Shown one piece after another: positions 43,062-52,529 of a DNA stretch of 64,000 nt. Within the stretch, counting starts at the first letter, position 1, and each line of letters opens with the position of its first letter. The position numbers and the translations under genes were made by a program. Source of the stretch: Thermoanaerobaculia bacterium. Its GTDB lineage: Bacteria; Acidobacteriota; Thermoanaerobaculia; Multivoradales; J023. Below the pieces are notes generated by a model. It made no database searches. It saw only the letters and a program-made list of their open reading frames with translations, and was not told where the DNA came from. The stretch lies in assembly GCA_030431255.1 (NCBI GenBank), contig JAUIJL010000020.1, forward strand, positions 1 to 64,000, in the 5' to 3' direction.

Positions 43062-44702
43062 ATGTACGGTGGATTTCAGGAGCTCTTAGACGAATTCTTG
43101 TTGGAAGCGCAGGAGCGCGCCGACGAGGTGGAGAGCTTGCTTCTCCGTTTGACGACCGGCGACGAAGAAGAAAAAGCGGCGGCCATCGTTCGCGCCAAAC
43201 GGGAGCTTCACACCCTGAAGGGTAACTCGGGGATGATGGGCTTCTCCGATCTGCAGCAGCTCGCCCATATGATGGAAGACCAGGTTGAAGCGCTGGACCT
43301 GGACCAACCCGTCGTGGACGGCCTCCTGGAGCAGCTCGATGAGCTGAGACGAGGGCTCGAGGCGATCCGCACCCCGGAAACCGAGGAAGACGCGGAATCA
43401 CCGGCGGAAAGCGAGAAAGCTCCCCACAGCGACGACGAGCCCGGGGCCCCGGCCGCCGGTATCGAAAGCCCGAGCGACTCTCCGCGAGAAGCGGGCAGCG
43501 TGCGCGTGCCCTTCGTCAAAATCGACCGCTTGGTGGAAAGCCAGGCCGAGACCCTGATCTTCCGAAATCGCCTGGCGGATGCCATCGAGCGCAGCATGCT
43601 CTTGATCGATGAGGAAAACGACATCGACCAGGAATTTATCGAGCGCGCCCGCTCCCTGTGGGAAGAAGTGGATCTGGCGCGCCAAGCATTGGAAAAAACT
43701 CTGCACCTCCTGCAGGAGCAAGTCACCGAGCTGGGCATGGTGCCTTTACAAGGGCTCTTCCGCTCCCTCGGACGCATCGTGCACGACGAGTCGCGGCGGG
43801 AAAATAAGACCGTCGACTTCGAGATCCGTGGCGGGGATACGCCCATCGACCGCACCCTGCTCGAGACCGCCGGCGAGGCTCTCGGTCACTTGGTGAGGAA
43901 CGCGGTCATCCACGGCATCGAAACTCCGGAGGAGCGCCGCAGAACCGGCAAGTTCAAATCCGGACAGGTCACCGTTTCGGCGACGCTCGAAGGCGGCGAG
44001 GCACGGATCGAAATCACCGACGACGGCGCCGGGATCGACGTGGTCGCCCTGGAGGCGAAGGCCGCGGCGGTCGCTCCCGAGGTGAAGGGAAAAACCCGCG
44101 GTCTGGACCTCCTCTTCGTCGACGGCCTATCGACCCGGCAAGACACGGATCTCGGGTCCGGCCGAGGCGTCGGCCTGGCAGCGGTCAAAAAAAGTGTCGA
44201 AGACCACGGCGGCAAGGTGAAAGTCAGCTCGATTCCAGGCAACGGCACCACCTTCGCACTGCACCTGCCGGTGACCGCGGCGATCATTCGATCTTTGCTA
44301 CTAGAAGTCGACCAAGAGACCTATGCCCTACCCCTCACGTCCGTCGCGGAATCCCTGCTCGTCAGCCGCGAGGCCGTTCACGACCTCAATCACAGCCGCG
44401 TCCTGCGCTGGAGAGGAGAGCTCGTGCCCTTGCTCGACGTGGGCCATTCCTTCGCCACCTGTGATCAGCCGAGCCCTCGAAGCTTTGCCGTGATCATCGA
44501 CGTCAACGGCCGGAGACGGGGTTTGCTCATCGACCGTCTGGTCGGTATCCGTGATATCGTGGTCAAAGGATTGGACATTATTGTTGGCAATCCTAAAGGA
44601 ATTTCCGGCTCGACCATTCTGGGTGACGGTCGGGTCATCATGATCCTCGACCCCTCGGCGCTGGTCAATCTAGCCCCGACGGTCGTCAGACTAAATGAGT
44701 GA
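43062..44702 (+). CDS. cheA: Chemotaxis histidine kinase CheA
   Basis: The product is 546 residues. P1 (about 1-105) has the phosphorylated His50 in RELHTLKGNSGMMG. An acidic linker (~106-150) stands in place of P2, then the dimerisation region, P4 kinase (~230-405) and P5 CheW-like domain (~406-546). In P4 the N-box reads HLVRNAVIHGIETPEER, with Ile where most CheA proteins have Asp before HGIE. DDGAGID and GSGRGVGLAAVKKSVE are intact. There is no fused receiver domain. It autophosphorylates and passes phosphate to CheY and CheB. It overlaps cheW by eight bases. It opens the plus-strand operon. Confidence 0.95.
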   Translation: MYGGFQELLDEFLLEAQERADEVESLLLRLTTGDEEEKAAAIVRAKRELHTLKGNSGMMGFSDLQQLAHMMEDQVEALDLDQPVVDGLLEQLDELRRGLEAIRTPETEEDAESPAESEKAPHSDDEPGAPAAGIESPSDSPREAGSVRVPFVKIDRLVESQAETLIFRNRLADAIERSMLLIDEENDIDQEFIERARSLWEEVDLARQALEKTLHLLQEQVTELGMVPLQGLFRSLGRIVHDESRRENKTVDFEIRGGDTPIDRTLLETAGEALGHLVRNAVIHGIETPEERRRTGKFKSGQVTVSATLEGGEARIEITDDGAGIDVVALEAKAAAVAPEVKGKTRGLDLLFVDGLSTRQDTDLGSGRGVGLAAVKKSVEDHGGKVKVSSIPGNGTTFALHLPVTAAIIRSLLLEVDQETYALPLTSVAESLLVSREAVHDLNHSRVLRWRGELVPLLDVGHSFATCDQPSPRSFAVIIDVNGRRRGLLIDRLVGIRDIVVKGLDIIVGNPKGISGSTILGDGRVIMILDPSALVNLAPTVVRLNE

Positions 44703-45432
44703 GAAAGAGCGCGGCCGAGCCGACAAGCCACGGCCGGCCGAGCCGCTTATGGCCGAAGACGCTCCCAAGCCAGAAGAGAAAAAGAAATCTTCCTTGCCGT
44801 CATTCGGATTCGCCGCGGATCTGCTGAAGCGCAAGGACGGCCAAGAAACGTCCATCGAAGACATCTCCGATACCATCCCGGAGATCGAGGTGAAAGACGC
44901 CGGCGACCTGTCGATCGATCCCCACGCGCCGACCCGCGTCTTCGACTTTGCCGACCTGCTCGAGGACGAAGAGGAAGCAGCGCCGTCGGCTGCGATTCGC
45001 ATCGGCACTTTCGTGACCTTCGACCTTGCGAACGAACGTTTTGCCTTACCCGTAGAACCCATCGAGCAGGTGGTCAGGGTGTCGACCATCACCCGCGTCC
45101 CCCATGCCCCCCGGCCCATTCGAGGAGTGACCAACCTCCGGGGACGGGTGATTCCGGTGATCGACCTCAGATTGAGAATCGGCTTGTCACCGATCGAAAT
45201 CGATCGCTCCACCCGGGTTATTTCGGTCAGCTCACGAGGTCGGCTGGTCGGGCTGATGGTCGATGCGGTCCACCACGTCATGCACATCAATTTGAATCAG
45301 GTCCAACCTCCCCCCGACGACATCATGACCTTGCAGTCCGACTACATCCGAGGCGTTTACGGCGACGCCGACGACCTGATCCTGCTGTTGGATATCGATC
45401 GCGCGCTGATCATTCGCGAGGGCAACGCGTGA
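44695..45432 (+). CDS. cheW: CheW-domain coupling protein with long N-terminal extension
   Basis: The product is 245 residues. The first ~100 are charged and probably disordered (EKERGRADKPRPAEP, LEDEEEAAPSAAIRIG). The CheW fold occupies about 100-240: FVTFDLANERFALPVEPIEQ, RVPHAPRPIRGVTNLRGRV, VIPVIDLRLRIGL and VSSRGRLVGLMVDAVHHVM. The NLRGRVIPVIDLR signature used in receptor and kinase binding is present. The extension is unusual for CheW and might tether another component. Its stop overlaps the following gene as GTGA. Confidence 0.93.
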   Translation: MSEKERGRADKPRPAEPLMAEDAPKPEEKKKSSLPSFGFAADLLKRKDGQETSIEDISDTIPEIEVKDAGDLSIDPHAPTRVFDFADLLEDEEEAAPSAAIRIGTFVTFDLANERFALPVEPIEQVVRVSTITRVPHAPRPIRGVTNLRGRVIPVIDLRLRIGLSPIEIDRSTRVISVSSRGRLVGLMVDAVHHVMHINLNQVQPPPDDIMTLQSDYIRGVYGDADDLILLLDIDRALIIREGNA

Positions 45433-46013
45433 GGCGCGCGATTCACAGCTTTGGGCTCTCCGGGAGCCCCATCGGCGTCGGGCCCTCAGCCTTCACGCTC
45501 GCCTTGGGCATCACCCTGTCGATATGTTTCTGCCTCCCAGCTGCGCAAGCGCAGGTTTCGACCACCCCCCGGTCCATCGACTCCAGCGCCTCGGATTCCA
45601 ACGACACCCGGACCACGGCATCCGAGCCGCCGCCGTTTCGCATCGTCGTTCATCGCAGCAATCCGATCGAATCTCTGCCCGCCAAGGCGCTCTCCCGCAT
45701 CTTTCTCAAGAAAACGAAGCGCTGGGACAGCGAGCTGTGGCCCGATGACGTCAGGGTGGTGCCCCTCGACCTCCAAGAGAAATCCGAAGTCCGTAAACAA
45801 TTCACGCGAACGATTCACGACAAGAGCACGGGAGCGATCAAGAGCTATTGGCAGCGCGAGATCTTCTCCGGTCGTGACGTGCCGCCGACAGAAGTGGAAT
45901 CCGACGAAGAGATGATGACGCGTATCGTGGAAGATGAAGGTGCCATCGGTTACGTTTCCGGAACCGCCGAGCTGCCGGAAGAGCTGAAGTTCCTGGAGGT
46001 TGTAGATGAATAG
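45429..46013 (+). CDS. Small periplasmic phosphate-binding-protein-like (PstS/PBP-type) protein
   Basis: The product is 194 residues from GTG, overlapping cheW by GTGA. A signal peptide ([21 protein letters not shown]) is followed by a polar linker and a ~130-residue single-lobe, PstS-like domain: [51 protein letters not shown], then [18 protein letters not shown]. The IFLKKxxxW, REIFSG and GAIGYV elements are typical of short PBP-like proteins related to phosphate ABC binding proteins. Most are found away from transporters. Being embedded between cheW and the MCP gene, it is a candidate ligand-presenting partner for the receptor's periplasmic domain. That role is inference. Confidence 0.78.
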   Translation: MRRAIHSFGLSGSPIGVGPSAFTLALGITLSICFCLPAAQAQVSTTPRSIDSSASDSNDTRTTASEPPPFRIVVHRSNPIESLPAKALSRIFLKKTKRWDSELWPDDVRVVPLDLQEKSEVRKQFTRTIHDKSTGAIKSYWQREIFSGRDVPPTEVESDEEMMTRIVEDEGAIGYVSGTAELPEELKFLEVVDE

Positions 46014-46060
46014 CGGTTGGAGGGTCGGCCCGCGCCGAATCGTACCGTCGGGAGCCGACC

Positions 46061-48136
46061 ATGTTTAATCGACTGAAGCTTCGGTACAAAGTGTTGGTAG
46101 GCCCGGCGATCGCGGTCATCGGCTTCGCCGCGATCTTGATCATCGCGCACCTCGCCGGACGGAGCGTCAGCGATGTGGCGAGCAAGATTCGCGAGCTGTA
46201 CGTGCCCGGCCTGGCCATCAACCAAGAGATCAAAAATACGGTCTTCACGCTGCAGAGGCAGGTTTTCGCCGACTGGGCCGCAACCTTGGACGACGACAAC
46301 GCCGATCGGGCTCAAGACCTACGCGACCAGTTCTTGGAAAAGATCGAGAAGGCCCAATTGAACGACACCTTCTCTAAGCTGGACTCCGAGACCAGCTTGG
46401 AAACCTTGAAGGTGAAATTCGAGACCTACTTCGATTTCGCGTTTCCGCTCATCGCCGACTTGGTGGAACAAGCCAACGGAGACACCGCCAACTTCCAGAA
46501 CGACCAGCTGAGTCTGATTGCCAAGCCCTATCAAGAATTCGAGGTGTTGTTGGAGCGTTTCGTCCAGGACTACGAGAACGCCGTCAGCCGAGAGCTCGAT
46601 TTGCTCATCGCCGAGCAACGAAGAGCCCGCAACTGGACTTACATTTCCGCGGCGATCATCCTCGGCCTCTTGATGTTGATGGCCTTTGTGCTCTACCAGG
46701 ACATCAATCTGCCGGTGAATCGCGCCGTCAACTTGGCCGACGATCTTTCCCAAGGCAACATGGAAGTGTCGATCGAGGTGGACGACCGCAGCGATGAGAT
46801 CGGCCGGCTGCTCACCTCCATGCAAGGCATGCTGACCTACTTGCAGGAAATGGCCGATTTCGCAGGCGCCATCGCCACCGGCGACCTCAGCTCCCAAATC
46901 GATCCCCGTTCCGAAGACGACCTCTTCTCCAAAGCGTTCAGAGACGCCAACGAGCAGCTGCGGGAGATGATCGGTAGGGTCAAAGAGGCGGCCAACGCCG
47001 TGGCCAGCGCTGCGAACGAGATTTCCAGCTCGTCGGCCCAGATCACCCGCGGCGCGGAAAGCCAAAGCGCCTCCGCCGACGAAACCCTGTCGACCATGGT
47101 GGAGATCGCGGCCCAGATCGACAGCGTGGCTCGCTCTTCTCAGGCTCTTGCGGTCAACGTGGACGAAACCTCGTCGTCGATCCAAGAGATGGGTGCTTCG
47201 ATTGAGGAAGTGGCGAAAAACTCCACCAATCTTTTGACCTCCGTGGACCAAACCTCGTCGACCATCGAAGAAATGGCCGCCTCGATCCAATCGATCGAAG
47301 CCAAAGTTCGGGTGGTGGACGACGTTTCCGCGGAAGCGGCCGACATCGCCACCACACGTGGCGACGAGCTGTCGGAAATGATCGCTTCGATCGGCATTGC
47401 GTCAAAAGATATTGGTAAGATCGTGGGTATCATTGAAGACATCGCCGACCAAACCAACCTACTGGCCTTGAACGCGGCCATCGAGGCAGCCCATGCGGGC
47501 GACGCCGGGCGTGGTTTCGCGGTGGTGGCTGAAGAGGTCAAGCGGCTGGCGGAACGCTCCGTGACCTCTACCCGGGAAATTGCCCAAGTGGTTGAGAACG
47601 TGCAAAAGAACACCAACAATGCTATCGACCTGACGAAAGAGATCCTCGGCCAAATCGTCGGCTCGGTCACCCGCACCTCTGAGCTGGTCGGCGAGGTATA
47701 CGCGGCCACCCAGGAGCAAAGTGGTGGAGCCGCTCAGATTCTCGCCACCTCGACCCACATGCAAAATGTCACTCGACAGCTCGCCTCCGCAGCCAAGGAG
47801 CAAGCCAACGGCGCTAGAGACATGATGAAAGCGGTCGAGGTCATGAACCGCATGACCCAACAGGTAGCCGATGCCAGCCGCGAGCAGAAACAGGGCGGAG
47901 ACTTGGTGGTCAAGGCGGTTGAGCGCATCGCGCAAATCGCCCAGCAGAATCTCAGCGCCGCCGAGCAGCTCTCTGCCAATACTCAGAATCTGTCGCTGGA
48001 GGCGGAGCGATTGCTGAGCGTAGCGGAGGTGTTTACGGTGGAAGAGATCCCCGTCGCCGAATTCGATGATTTCGGCCTCGAAATGTCGGAGCTGGATCTG
48101 GACGAGCTGAACGAAATGTCACCACCGCCGTCGTGA
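46061..48136 (+). CDS. Methyl-accepting chemotaxis protein
   Basis: The product is 691 residues. Transmembrane helix 1 is ~11-33 and helix 2 ~191-212, bracketing a ~155-residue helical periplasmic sensor. A HAMP domain (~213-265) is followed by an extended linker and the signalling domain, with an intact hairpin tip [20 protein letters not shown] and [16 protein letters not shown]. An internal duplication before the tip repeats the pattern [14 protein letters not shown] and [14 protein letters not shown]. No C-terminal CheR-binding pentapeptide is seen; the tail is acidic ([18 protein letters not shown]). It signals to the CheA/CheW encoded upstream and is the only receptor in the operon. Confidence 0.95.
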   Translation: MFNRLKLRYKVLVGPAIAVIGFAAILIIAHLAGRSVSDVASKIRELYVPGLAINQEIKNTVFTLQRQVFADWAATLDDDNADRAQDLRDQFLEKIEKAQLNDTFSKLDSETSLETLKVKFETYFDFAFPLIADLVEQANGDTANFQNDQLSLIAKPYQEFEVLLERFVQDYENAVSRELDLLIAEQRRARNWTYISAAIILGLLMLMAFVLYQDINLPVNRAVNLADDLSQGNMEVSIEVDDRSDEIGRLLTSMQGMLTYLQEMADFAGAIATGDLSSQIDPRSEDDLFSKAFRDANEQLREMIGRVKEAANAVASAANEISSSSAQITRGAESQSASADETLSTMVEIAAQIDSVARSSQALAVNVDETSSSIQEMGASIEEVAKNSTNLLTSVDQTSSTIEEMAASIQSIEAKVRVVDDVSAEAADIATTRGDELSEMIASIGIASKDIGKIVGIIEDIADQTNLLALNAAIEAAHAGDAGRGFAVVAEEVKRLAERSVTSTREIAQVVENVQKNTNNAIDLTKEILGQIVGSVTRTSELVGEVYAATQEQSGGAAQILATSTHMQNVTRQLASAAKEQANGARDMMKAVEVMNRMTQQVADASREQKQGGDLVVKAVERIAQIAQQNLSAAEQLSANTQNLSLEAERLLSVAEVFTVEEIPVAEFDDFGLEMSELDLDELNEMSPPPS

Positions 48137-48252
48137 ACGGGCTCTTGGAGGCGAGACCATCCGGCGGGTGATACGCAAAGTAGAAATCGGCAAGTCTTAA
48201 GAACAGCGAGACTTAGCAACAGCATAGCGAGCAAACTTCGGGAGTAGACTCA

Positions 48253-50154
48253 ATGGCCACCAACGGAGCACCGCAGCCCTTTGAAACCACCTGGCAGGAA
48301 TGCATCGAGCTGCTCGACAATCTCCCTTCCATGCCGATCGAAGATCGGGTCGAGGCCATCGAAAGGTTGATCCGCAACCCGAGCCCGGGTATTCGCAGCC
48401 GATCTCTGCGCATGGGAGCCGCCGCCATTCCCGACGAGCGCATCAAGGACTACCTTCGGTCCGACGCGGACGACGTCTTGCGAAACGCGGGCGTCGAGAT
48501 GCTCAAGATGCGCGGAAATCGGGGTTTTACGCTGACACTCCACTTGCTCAAAGACGACGACCCGGATGTCGTTTTGCAGTCCGTCATCGTGCTCACCCAC
48601 CTCAGAGATCCGCGGGCACTCGAGCCGCTGCGCAGCGTGCTCCATCACCCGGACCCGAATGTGGTCCAAGAAGCGATCATCGCCATCGGTCAGCTCGGTG
48701 ACGCCCGGGCGATTCCTGATCTCCTCGGCTTTTTAGAAGCGGATTCCTGGCTGCAGATGGCGGCGGTCCAAGCCCTCGGCAGCTTGAGGTCGCCGGTGGC
48801 GGTGCCTCACCTCAAGAATTTGTTGACGGATTTCATGTCCGGCCCGATGGCTGCCGAAGCCCTGGCTCGGATCGGCGGCATTCAAGCCTTTAAGGCCCTA
48901 GCCCAACATTGGTTGCGCTTCTGCAACGAGGTGGACACCGAAACCACCCTCGGCCTGCTCGCCCACGTCCTCGAAGGCCTGCCCAGGCCACCGAGCGCGC
49001 CGGAGGGCCTCGAGGAGAAGCTGTCCGAGCTTTTGGGGGACGATCAGGAAGCCGTGCGCGTGTCGGCTGCGCGCTGCTTGCTGGCCCTCGCCGTCGGCGA
49101 CCAAACCGAGCTGACACTCAACGAGGTCGCGCACTTTCACCGCGAGGCGGCGGTTCTGCCGGCCTGCCTCCACCACCGCAAGGACCTGATCGGCCACCTC
49201 GTCACCCAATCGGGAGCACCGCGTGCCTGGGGCTTCCTGCTCGCCGCCCGATTCCCTGAAGCCACGCCCATGGACGCGCTGGTCAAGGCGCTCTCACAGC
49301 CGCCGGCCACGGATCAGCTCGGTCCGATCCTCCGGGCCTTGGAAAAAATACGTGCCCCGGAGGTCGGCGGAGCTTTATTGGGCTTCTACCTTCGCTTGCC
49401 GGAAGAGCAGCGCGCTTCGGTACATCCCCTTGTGAAGCACCACCGGGTGGCGCTCGCCGAGCGCTTGAACGAAAGTCGAGATATTGACCCGCCCACCAGG
49501 GTGGTGCTGAAAGCGCTGCTCGGAAGCCAAGCCGCAGAAATCGCCGAAGACGTCACCGGCCTCGAGCCCGATGACCGGGTTCGGGCCGTCCAAGAGCTCC
49601 TGGATGTGGAGGAGGTCGTTCGCCTGCTACCGTGGAAAGAATGGTTGGACGCCGACCCGGAACGCTATGGGCATGTCGCCGCAGAGTTTGCCTCCCGGGC
49701 GAATCAGCGGGCTCTTTCACCGAGCTTCCGCCGGCTCTTGTCCAAAAAACCACAGCCCTATTTGATCCGAACCCTGGGCGAGCTGGCGGACCGCGAGAGC
49801 GTCGATCAGCTCATCGAGCTGCTGGGCACGGAATCGGCCCTGGAGCCTCTCATCCTCGAGAGCTTGGGTCGCATCGGCGGGCCCCAAGCCCGTCAAGCGC
49901 TTCGGGATGCGACCGAATCCGGTCGTCCACAACGGGAGCGCATGGCCTACCGCGCGTTGTCACGCTGTGCGACCGAGGAAGACGACGGCATCTTCCGGGG
50001 CGCGGCGAGCCACAGCGATTGGTACGTGCGTCTATCCTGCGCCGAGGTGCTGGGCCGATTCTCTCGGCCGGAAAACCTAGCGGCCCTGGCCCAGCTCGCG
50101 GCGGACCCGGTACCCATCGTGGCTCAACGAGCCCTATCCTTCCTGGAAGCATGA
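48253..50154 (+). CDS. HEAT-repeat protein in the chemosensory operon
   Basis: The product is 633 residues made largely of alpha-alpha superhelical repeats. Clear HEAT/PBS-lyase-like units include VLTHLRDPRALEPLRSVL, IAIGQLGDARAIPDLLGFL, AVQALGSLRSPVAVPHL near residues 110-195 and LSCAEVLGRFSRPENLAAL near the end. There is no signal peptide or catalytic motif, so it is a cytoplasmic scaffold. HEAT proteins of this kind occur in non-flagellar chemosensory operons of delta-proteobacterial type, where they may modulate methylation or response-regulator activity. It lies between the MCP and cheR genes, 13 bases before cheR. Confidence 0.88.
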   Translation: MATNGAPQPFETTWQECIELLDNLPSMPIEDRVEAIERLIRNPSPGIRSRSLRMGAAAIPDERIKDYLRSDADDVLRNAGVEMLKMRGNRGFTLTLHLLKDDDPDVVLQSVIVLTHLRDPRALEPLRSVLHHPDPNVVQEAIIAIGQLGDARAIPDLLGFLEADSWLQMAAVQALGSLRSPVAVPHLKNLLTDFMSGPMAAEALARIGGIQAFKALAQHWLRFCNEVDTETTLGLLAHVLEGLPRPPSAPEGLEEKLSELLGDDQEAVRVSAARCLLALAVGDQTELTLNEVAHFHREAAVLPACLHHRKDLIGHLVTQSGAPRAWGFLLAARFPEATPMDALVKALSQPPATDQLGPILRALEKIRAPEVGGALLGFYLRLPEEQRASVHPLVKHHRVALAERLNESRDIDPPTRVVLKALLGSQAAEIAEDVTGLEPDDRVRAVQELLDVEEVVRLLPWKEWLDADPERYGHVAAEFASRANQRALSPSFRRLLSKKPQPYLIRTLGELADRESVDQLIELLGTESALEPLILESLGRIGGPQARQALRDATESGRPQRERMAYRALSRCATEEDDGIFRGAASHSDWYVRLSCAEVLGRFSRPENLAALAQLAADPVPIVAQRALSFLEA

Positions 50155-50166
50155 GGGTGCGGATAG

Positions 50167-51009
50167 GTGCTACCACCCACAGACTCGCTGAGCCTTGAGG
50201 ATCTCGCCCTTTTCAACGAGCTCTTCGCCAATAAATTCGGACTCCACTTTCCGGAGCACAAGCGCGAGATTCTTGAAGCTCGCCTCGTGCCTCGCCTGCG
50301 CGCCAACCACCTCAAGCGCTTTATCGACTACTACCTGCTCCTGCAATATGACCTCAAGCGGGAGCTGGATCCCCTGACCCAAGCGATTACCAACAACGAA
50401 ACCTACTTCTTCCGTGAGACCAATCAATTCGAGGTGCTCGAAGGTGAGCTGCTCGACGATCTCATGGAGGGAGGAGTCAAGGGGCGGCTGCGCGCGCTCT
50501 CAGCGGGCTGCTCCTCCGGCGAGGAGCCCTACAGTCTCAACATCTTCCTGCGCCGAGCCCTCGGAGCCGGAGAATCGGCGCCCCTACGCATCGACGGTAT
50601 CGATCTGGACTCCACTCGACTCGAGCAGGCCAAGCAAGGCATTTATCGTCCCAGCTCCCTGCGCAGCTTGAGCCCAGAGCAGATCGAGCGCTACTTTATT
50701 GAGCATTCACCAACCGCCTTCGAGCTCAAGGAACCCCACCGGCTCGGAGTGGATATTCAGCGCGGCAATATTCTCGAGCCCGAAACCCTGGGCACACCCC
50801 AACGCTACGACATGGTCTTCTGCCGCAACGTTTTGATCTACTTTTCTGAGCCGGCACTCAAGAGCGCTATCGACAATTTTGCCCGAGTGGTGCGCACCGG
50901 CGGATTGCTCTTCCTCGGACACTCCGAGTCGATCATCGGCCTAACACCGCTTTTCCAGGCCGAGCGCCTCGGCACCAGCATCGCCTACCGGAGACGGGCG
51001 CATGCCTGA
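50167..51009 (+). CDS. cheR: Chemotaxis protein methyltransferase CheR
   Basis: The product is 280 residues from GTG 50167, with a GGATAGG-like site upstream. The N-terminal helical domain (LFNELFANKFGLHFPEHK) and the LTQAITNNETYFFRE junction are canonical. The SAM-binding core includes LSAGCSSGEEPYSLNIF, a GIDLDSTRLEQAKQGIYR segment and DMVFCRNVLIYFSEPALK. It transfers methyl groups from SAM to glutamates of the MCP signalling domain. There is no TPR extension. Its 3' end overlaps cheB by eight bases, so the adaptation enzymes are made together. Confidence 0.95.
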   Translation: MLPPTDSLSLEDLALFNELFANKFGLHFPEHKREILEARLVPRLRANHLKRFIDYYLLLQYDLKRELDPLTQAITNNETYFFRETNQFEVLEGELLDDLMEGGVKGRLRALSAGCSSGEEPYSLNIFLRRALGAGESAPLRIDGIDLDSTRLEQAKQGIYRPSSLRSLSPEQIERYFIEHSPTAFELKEPHRLGVDIQRGNILEPETLGTPQRYDMVFCRNVLIYFSEPALKSAIDNFARVVRTGGLLFLGHSESIIGLTPLFQAERLGTSIAYRRRAHA

Positions 51010-52108
51010 AACCCGAAAAAAAGTTCGGGTCGCCGTGGTCGACGATTCCATGTTCATCCGAATGGCGATCAGCCGGATGTTGGAAGACGACCCGGATGTC
51101 GATTTGGTCGGCAGCGCCGACTGCGGTGAAACCCTGCTCGAAAACTTGGACGCGTGGCGTCCCGACGTGCTCACCTTGGATTTGGATATGCCGGGTATGG
51201 GGGGGCTGGAGACTCTGGATCGCGTGATGCAGCTCTGCCCGACGCCGGTGATCATCCTGTCCACCCACAGCGGCGAAGGTGCGCCTCAAACCATCGAGGC
51301 CTTGCACCGGGGTGCTACAGACTTCATCGACAAACAGCGGTTCTCGTTGGTGGACTTCGGCGCTTTTCGTCAGATCTTGTTGGAGAAGATCTTCGAAGTC
51401 ACCGGCAAAATCCGCCCCCTCTCCGCCGAGGCCCTCGCCGAGGAAAACGCGAATCGATTCCCTTCACCGGTGGAAGACATCAAACTGCCTACCGCCTACG
51501 ACATGGTGGTGATCGGTGCCTCCACGGGCGGTCCTCCGTCCCTGCAAACCATTCTCGAAGAGCTGGGAAGCCAGCCGCCGATCCCCGTGGTGGTGGTCCA
51601 ACACATGCCCAAGGGATTCACCCAGGCCTTTGCCGAGAGATTGAATGCTCACCTGCCGCTGACGGTCAAAGAAGCCATCCACGCGGATCGATTGGTGCCC
51701 GGCTCGGTCTACATCGGTGTCGCCGGCACCCACCTCAGAATCCACCGCAGCTCCGGTGAGCTGTTCACCGAGCTGAGCTCCTATCCCCAGCATCAGACCC
51801 ACACGCCTTCGATCGACGTGCTCTTCGAGTCTGCCGCGCGGGTCGGTGGGCGTCGAGTGCTGGCCGCTCTGCTGACGGGAATGGGCGACGACGGCGCCAA
51901 AGGCATGGCCGCCCTGAAAGCCACCGGCGCCTACACGCTGTGCCAAGACGAAGCGAGCTCGGTGGTTTTCGGTATGCCGCGGGCCGCCCTAGCCCTCAAT
52001 GCCGTCTCGGAAATCGGCGACCCAAAACACATCGGCCAGCGAATTCGCATGCTGATGGACGCTCCGGTACGAGCCTTTTCGCGCATCGACCCTGTATCTC
52101 AGGACTGA
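51002..52108 (+). CDS. cheB: Chemotaxis response regulator methylesterase CheB
   Basis: The product is 368 residues. The receiver domain (1-125) has an acidic pair (VAVVDDSMFIR) and phospho-acceptor Asp60 (LTLDLDMPGMGG). The conserved Lys is followed by Gln rather than Pro (FIDKQRF), and a ~40-residue linker follows. The methylesterase domain carries the Ser174 (GASTGGPPSL), His201 (VVVQHMPKGFTQ) and Asp297 (LTGMGDDGA) triad. It demethylates or deamidates the MCP after phosphorylation by CheA. It is last in the operon; its 3' end overlaps the convergent ACT gene by 10 bases, leaving no room for a separate terminator. Confidence 0.95.
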   Translation: MPETRKKVRVAVVDDSMFIRMAISRMLEDDPDVDLVGSADCGETLLENLDAWRPDVLTLDLDMPGMGGLETLDRVMQLCPTPVIILSTHSGEGAPQTIEALHRGATDFIDKQRFSLVDFGAFRQILLEKIFEVTGKIRPLSAEALAEENANRFPSPVEDIKLPTAYDMVVIGASTGGPPSLQTILEELGSQPPIPVVVVQHMPKGFTQAFAERLNAHLPLTVKEAIHADRLVPGSVYIGVAGTHLRIHRSSGELFTELSSYPQHQTHTPSIDVLFESAARVGGRRVLAALLTGMGDDGAKGMAALKATGAYTLCQDEASSVVFGMPRAALALNAVSEIGDPKHIGQRIRMLMDAPVRAFSRIDPVSQD

Positions 52109-52518
52109 ATTCCCGTGGATTCCGCGGAGAGATGGTTGAGCGCTTGAACGGCCTCCTCCGCCCGCTCGGCTTGCACGAAAATGTGGTCGTGATAGAAGCC
52201 CGCCAAGACATTGGCGCTAATGCCGAAACGGGCGAGCTGGCCGGCCACAGCGGCGGTCAGCCCGACCGCGGTTAGGCTCGAATGCACCTTGAGGGTGATC
52301 TTTCGCAAGACGCAGGAGTACTCCAGGGACTGCCGATCCGCCGCGGCCTGGGTGACCACCAGGGTCAAACCCTCTTCTTCTGAGTAGCTGGCGATCGGGC
52401 TCAGCTCCGGGTAGTCACCGTATCTGCCGTCTGGAAAGGTGCAGAACACGTAGGTCTCAGCCCCTAGGGTCGGTTCCATATGGGCCAAAAGGACCTTCAG
52501 ATCTTCGATTCCGCTCAT
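52099..52518 (-). CDS. ACT-domain protein (ACT_3/ACT_7 type)
   Basis: The product is 139 residues from the ATG at 52518 with GGGGAG five bases upstream; the longer frame to 52632 overlaps the neighbour and lacks a site. The sequence is typical of small paired-ACT proteins: LLAHMEPTLGAETYVFCTF, DGRYGDYPELSPIASY, EEEGLTLVVTQAAADRQSL, then ITLKVHSSLTAVGLTAAVA and GISANVLAGFYHDHIFV. Such proteins bind small ligands, often amino acids, and may act as sensors or buffers. It is last gene of the lipid-modification unit by strand and spacing (12 bases after the Cfa-like gene), though a functional link is unclear. Confidence 0.85.
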   Translation of the reverse strand: MSGIEDLKVLLAHMEPTLGAETYVFCTFPDGRYGDYPELSPIASYSEEEGLTLVVTQAAADRQSLEYSCVLRKITLKVHSSLTAVGLTAAVAGQLARFGISANVLAGFYHDHIFVQAERAEEAVQALNHLSAESTGIQS

Positions 52519-52529
52519 CTCGGCTCCCC

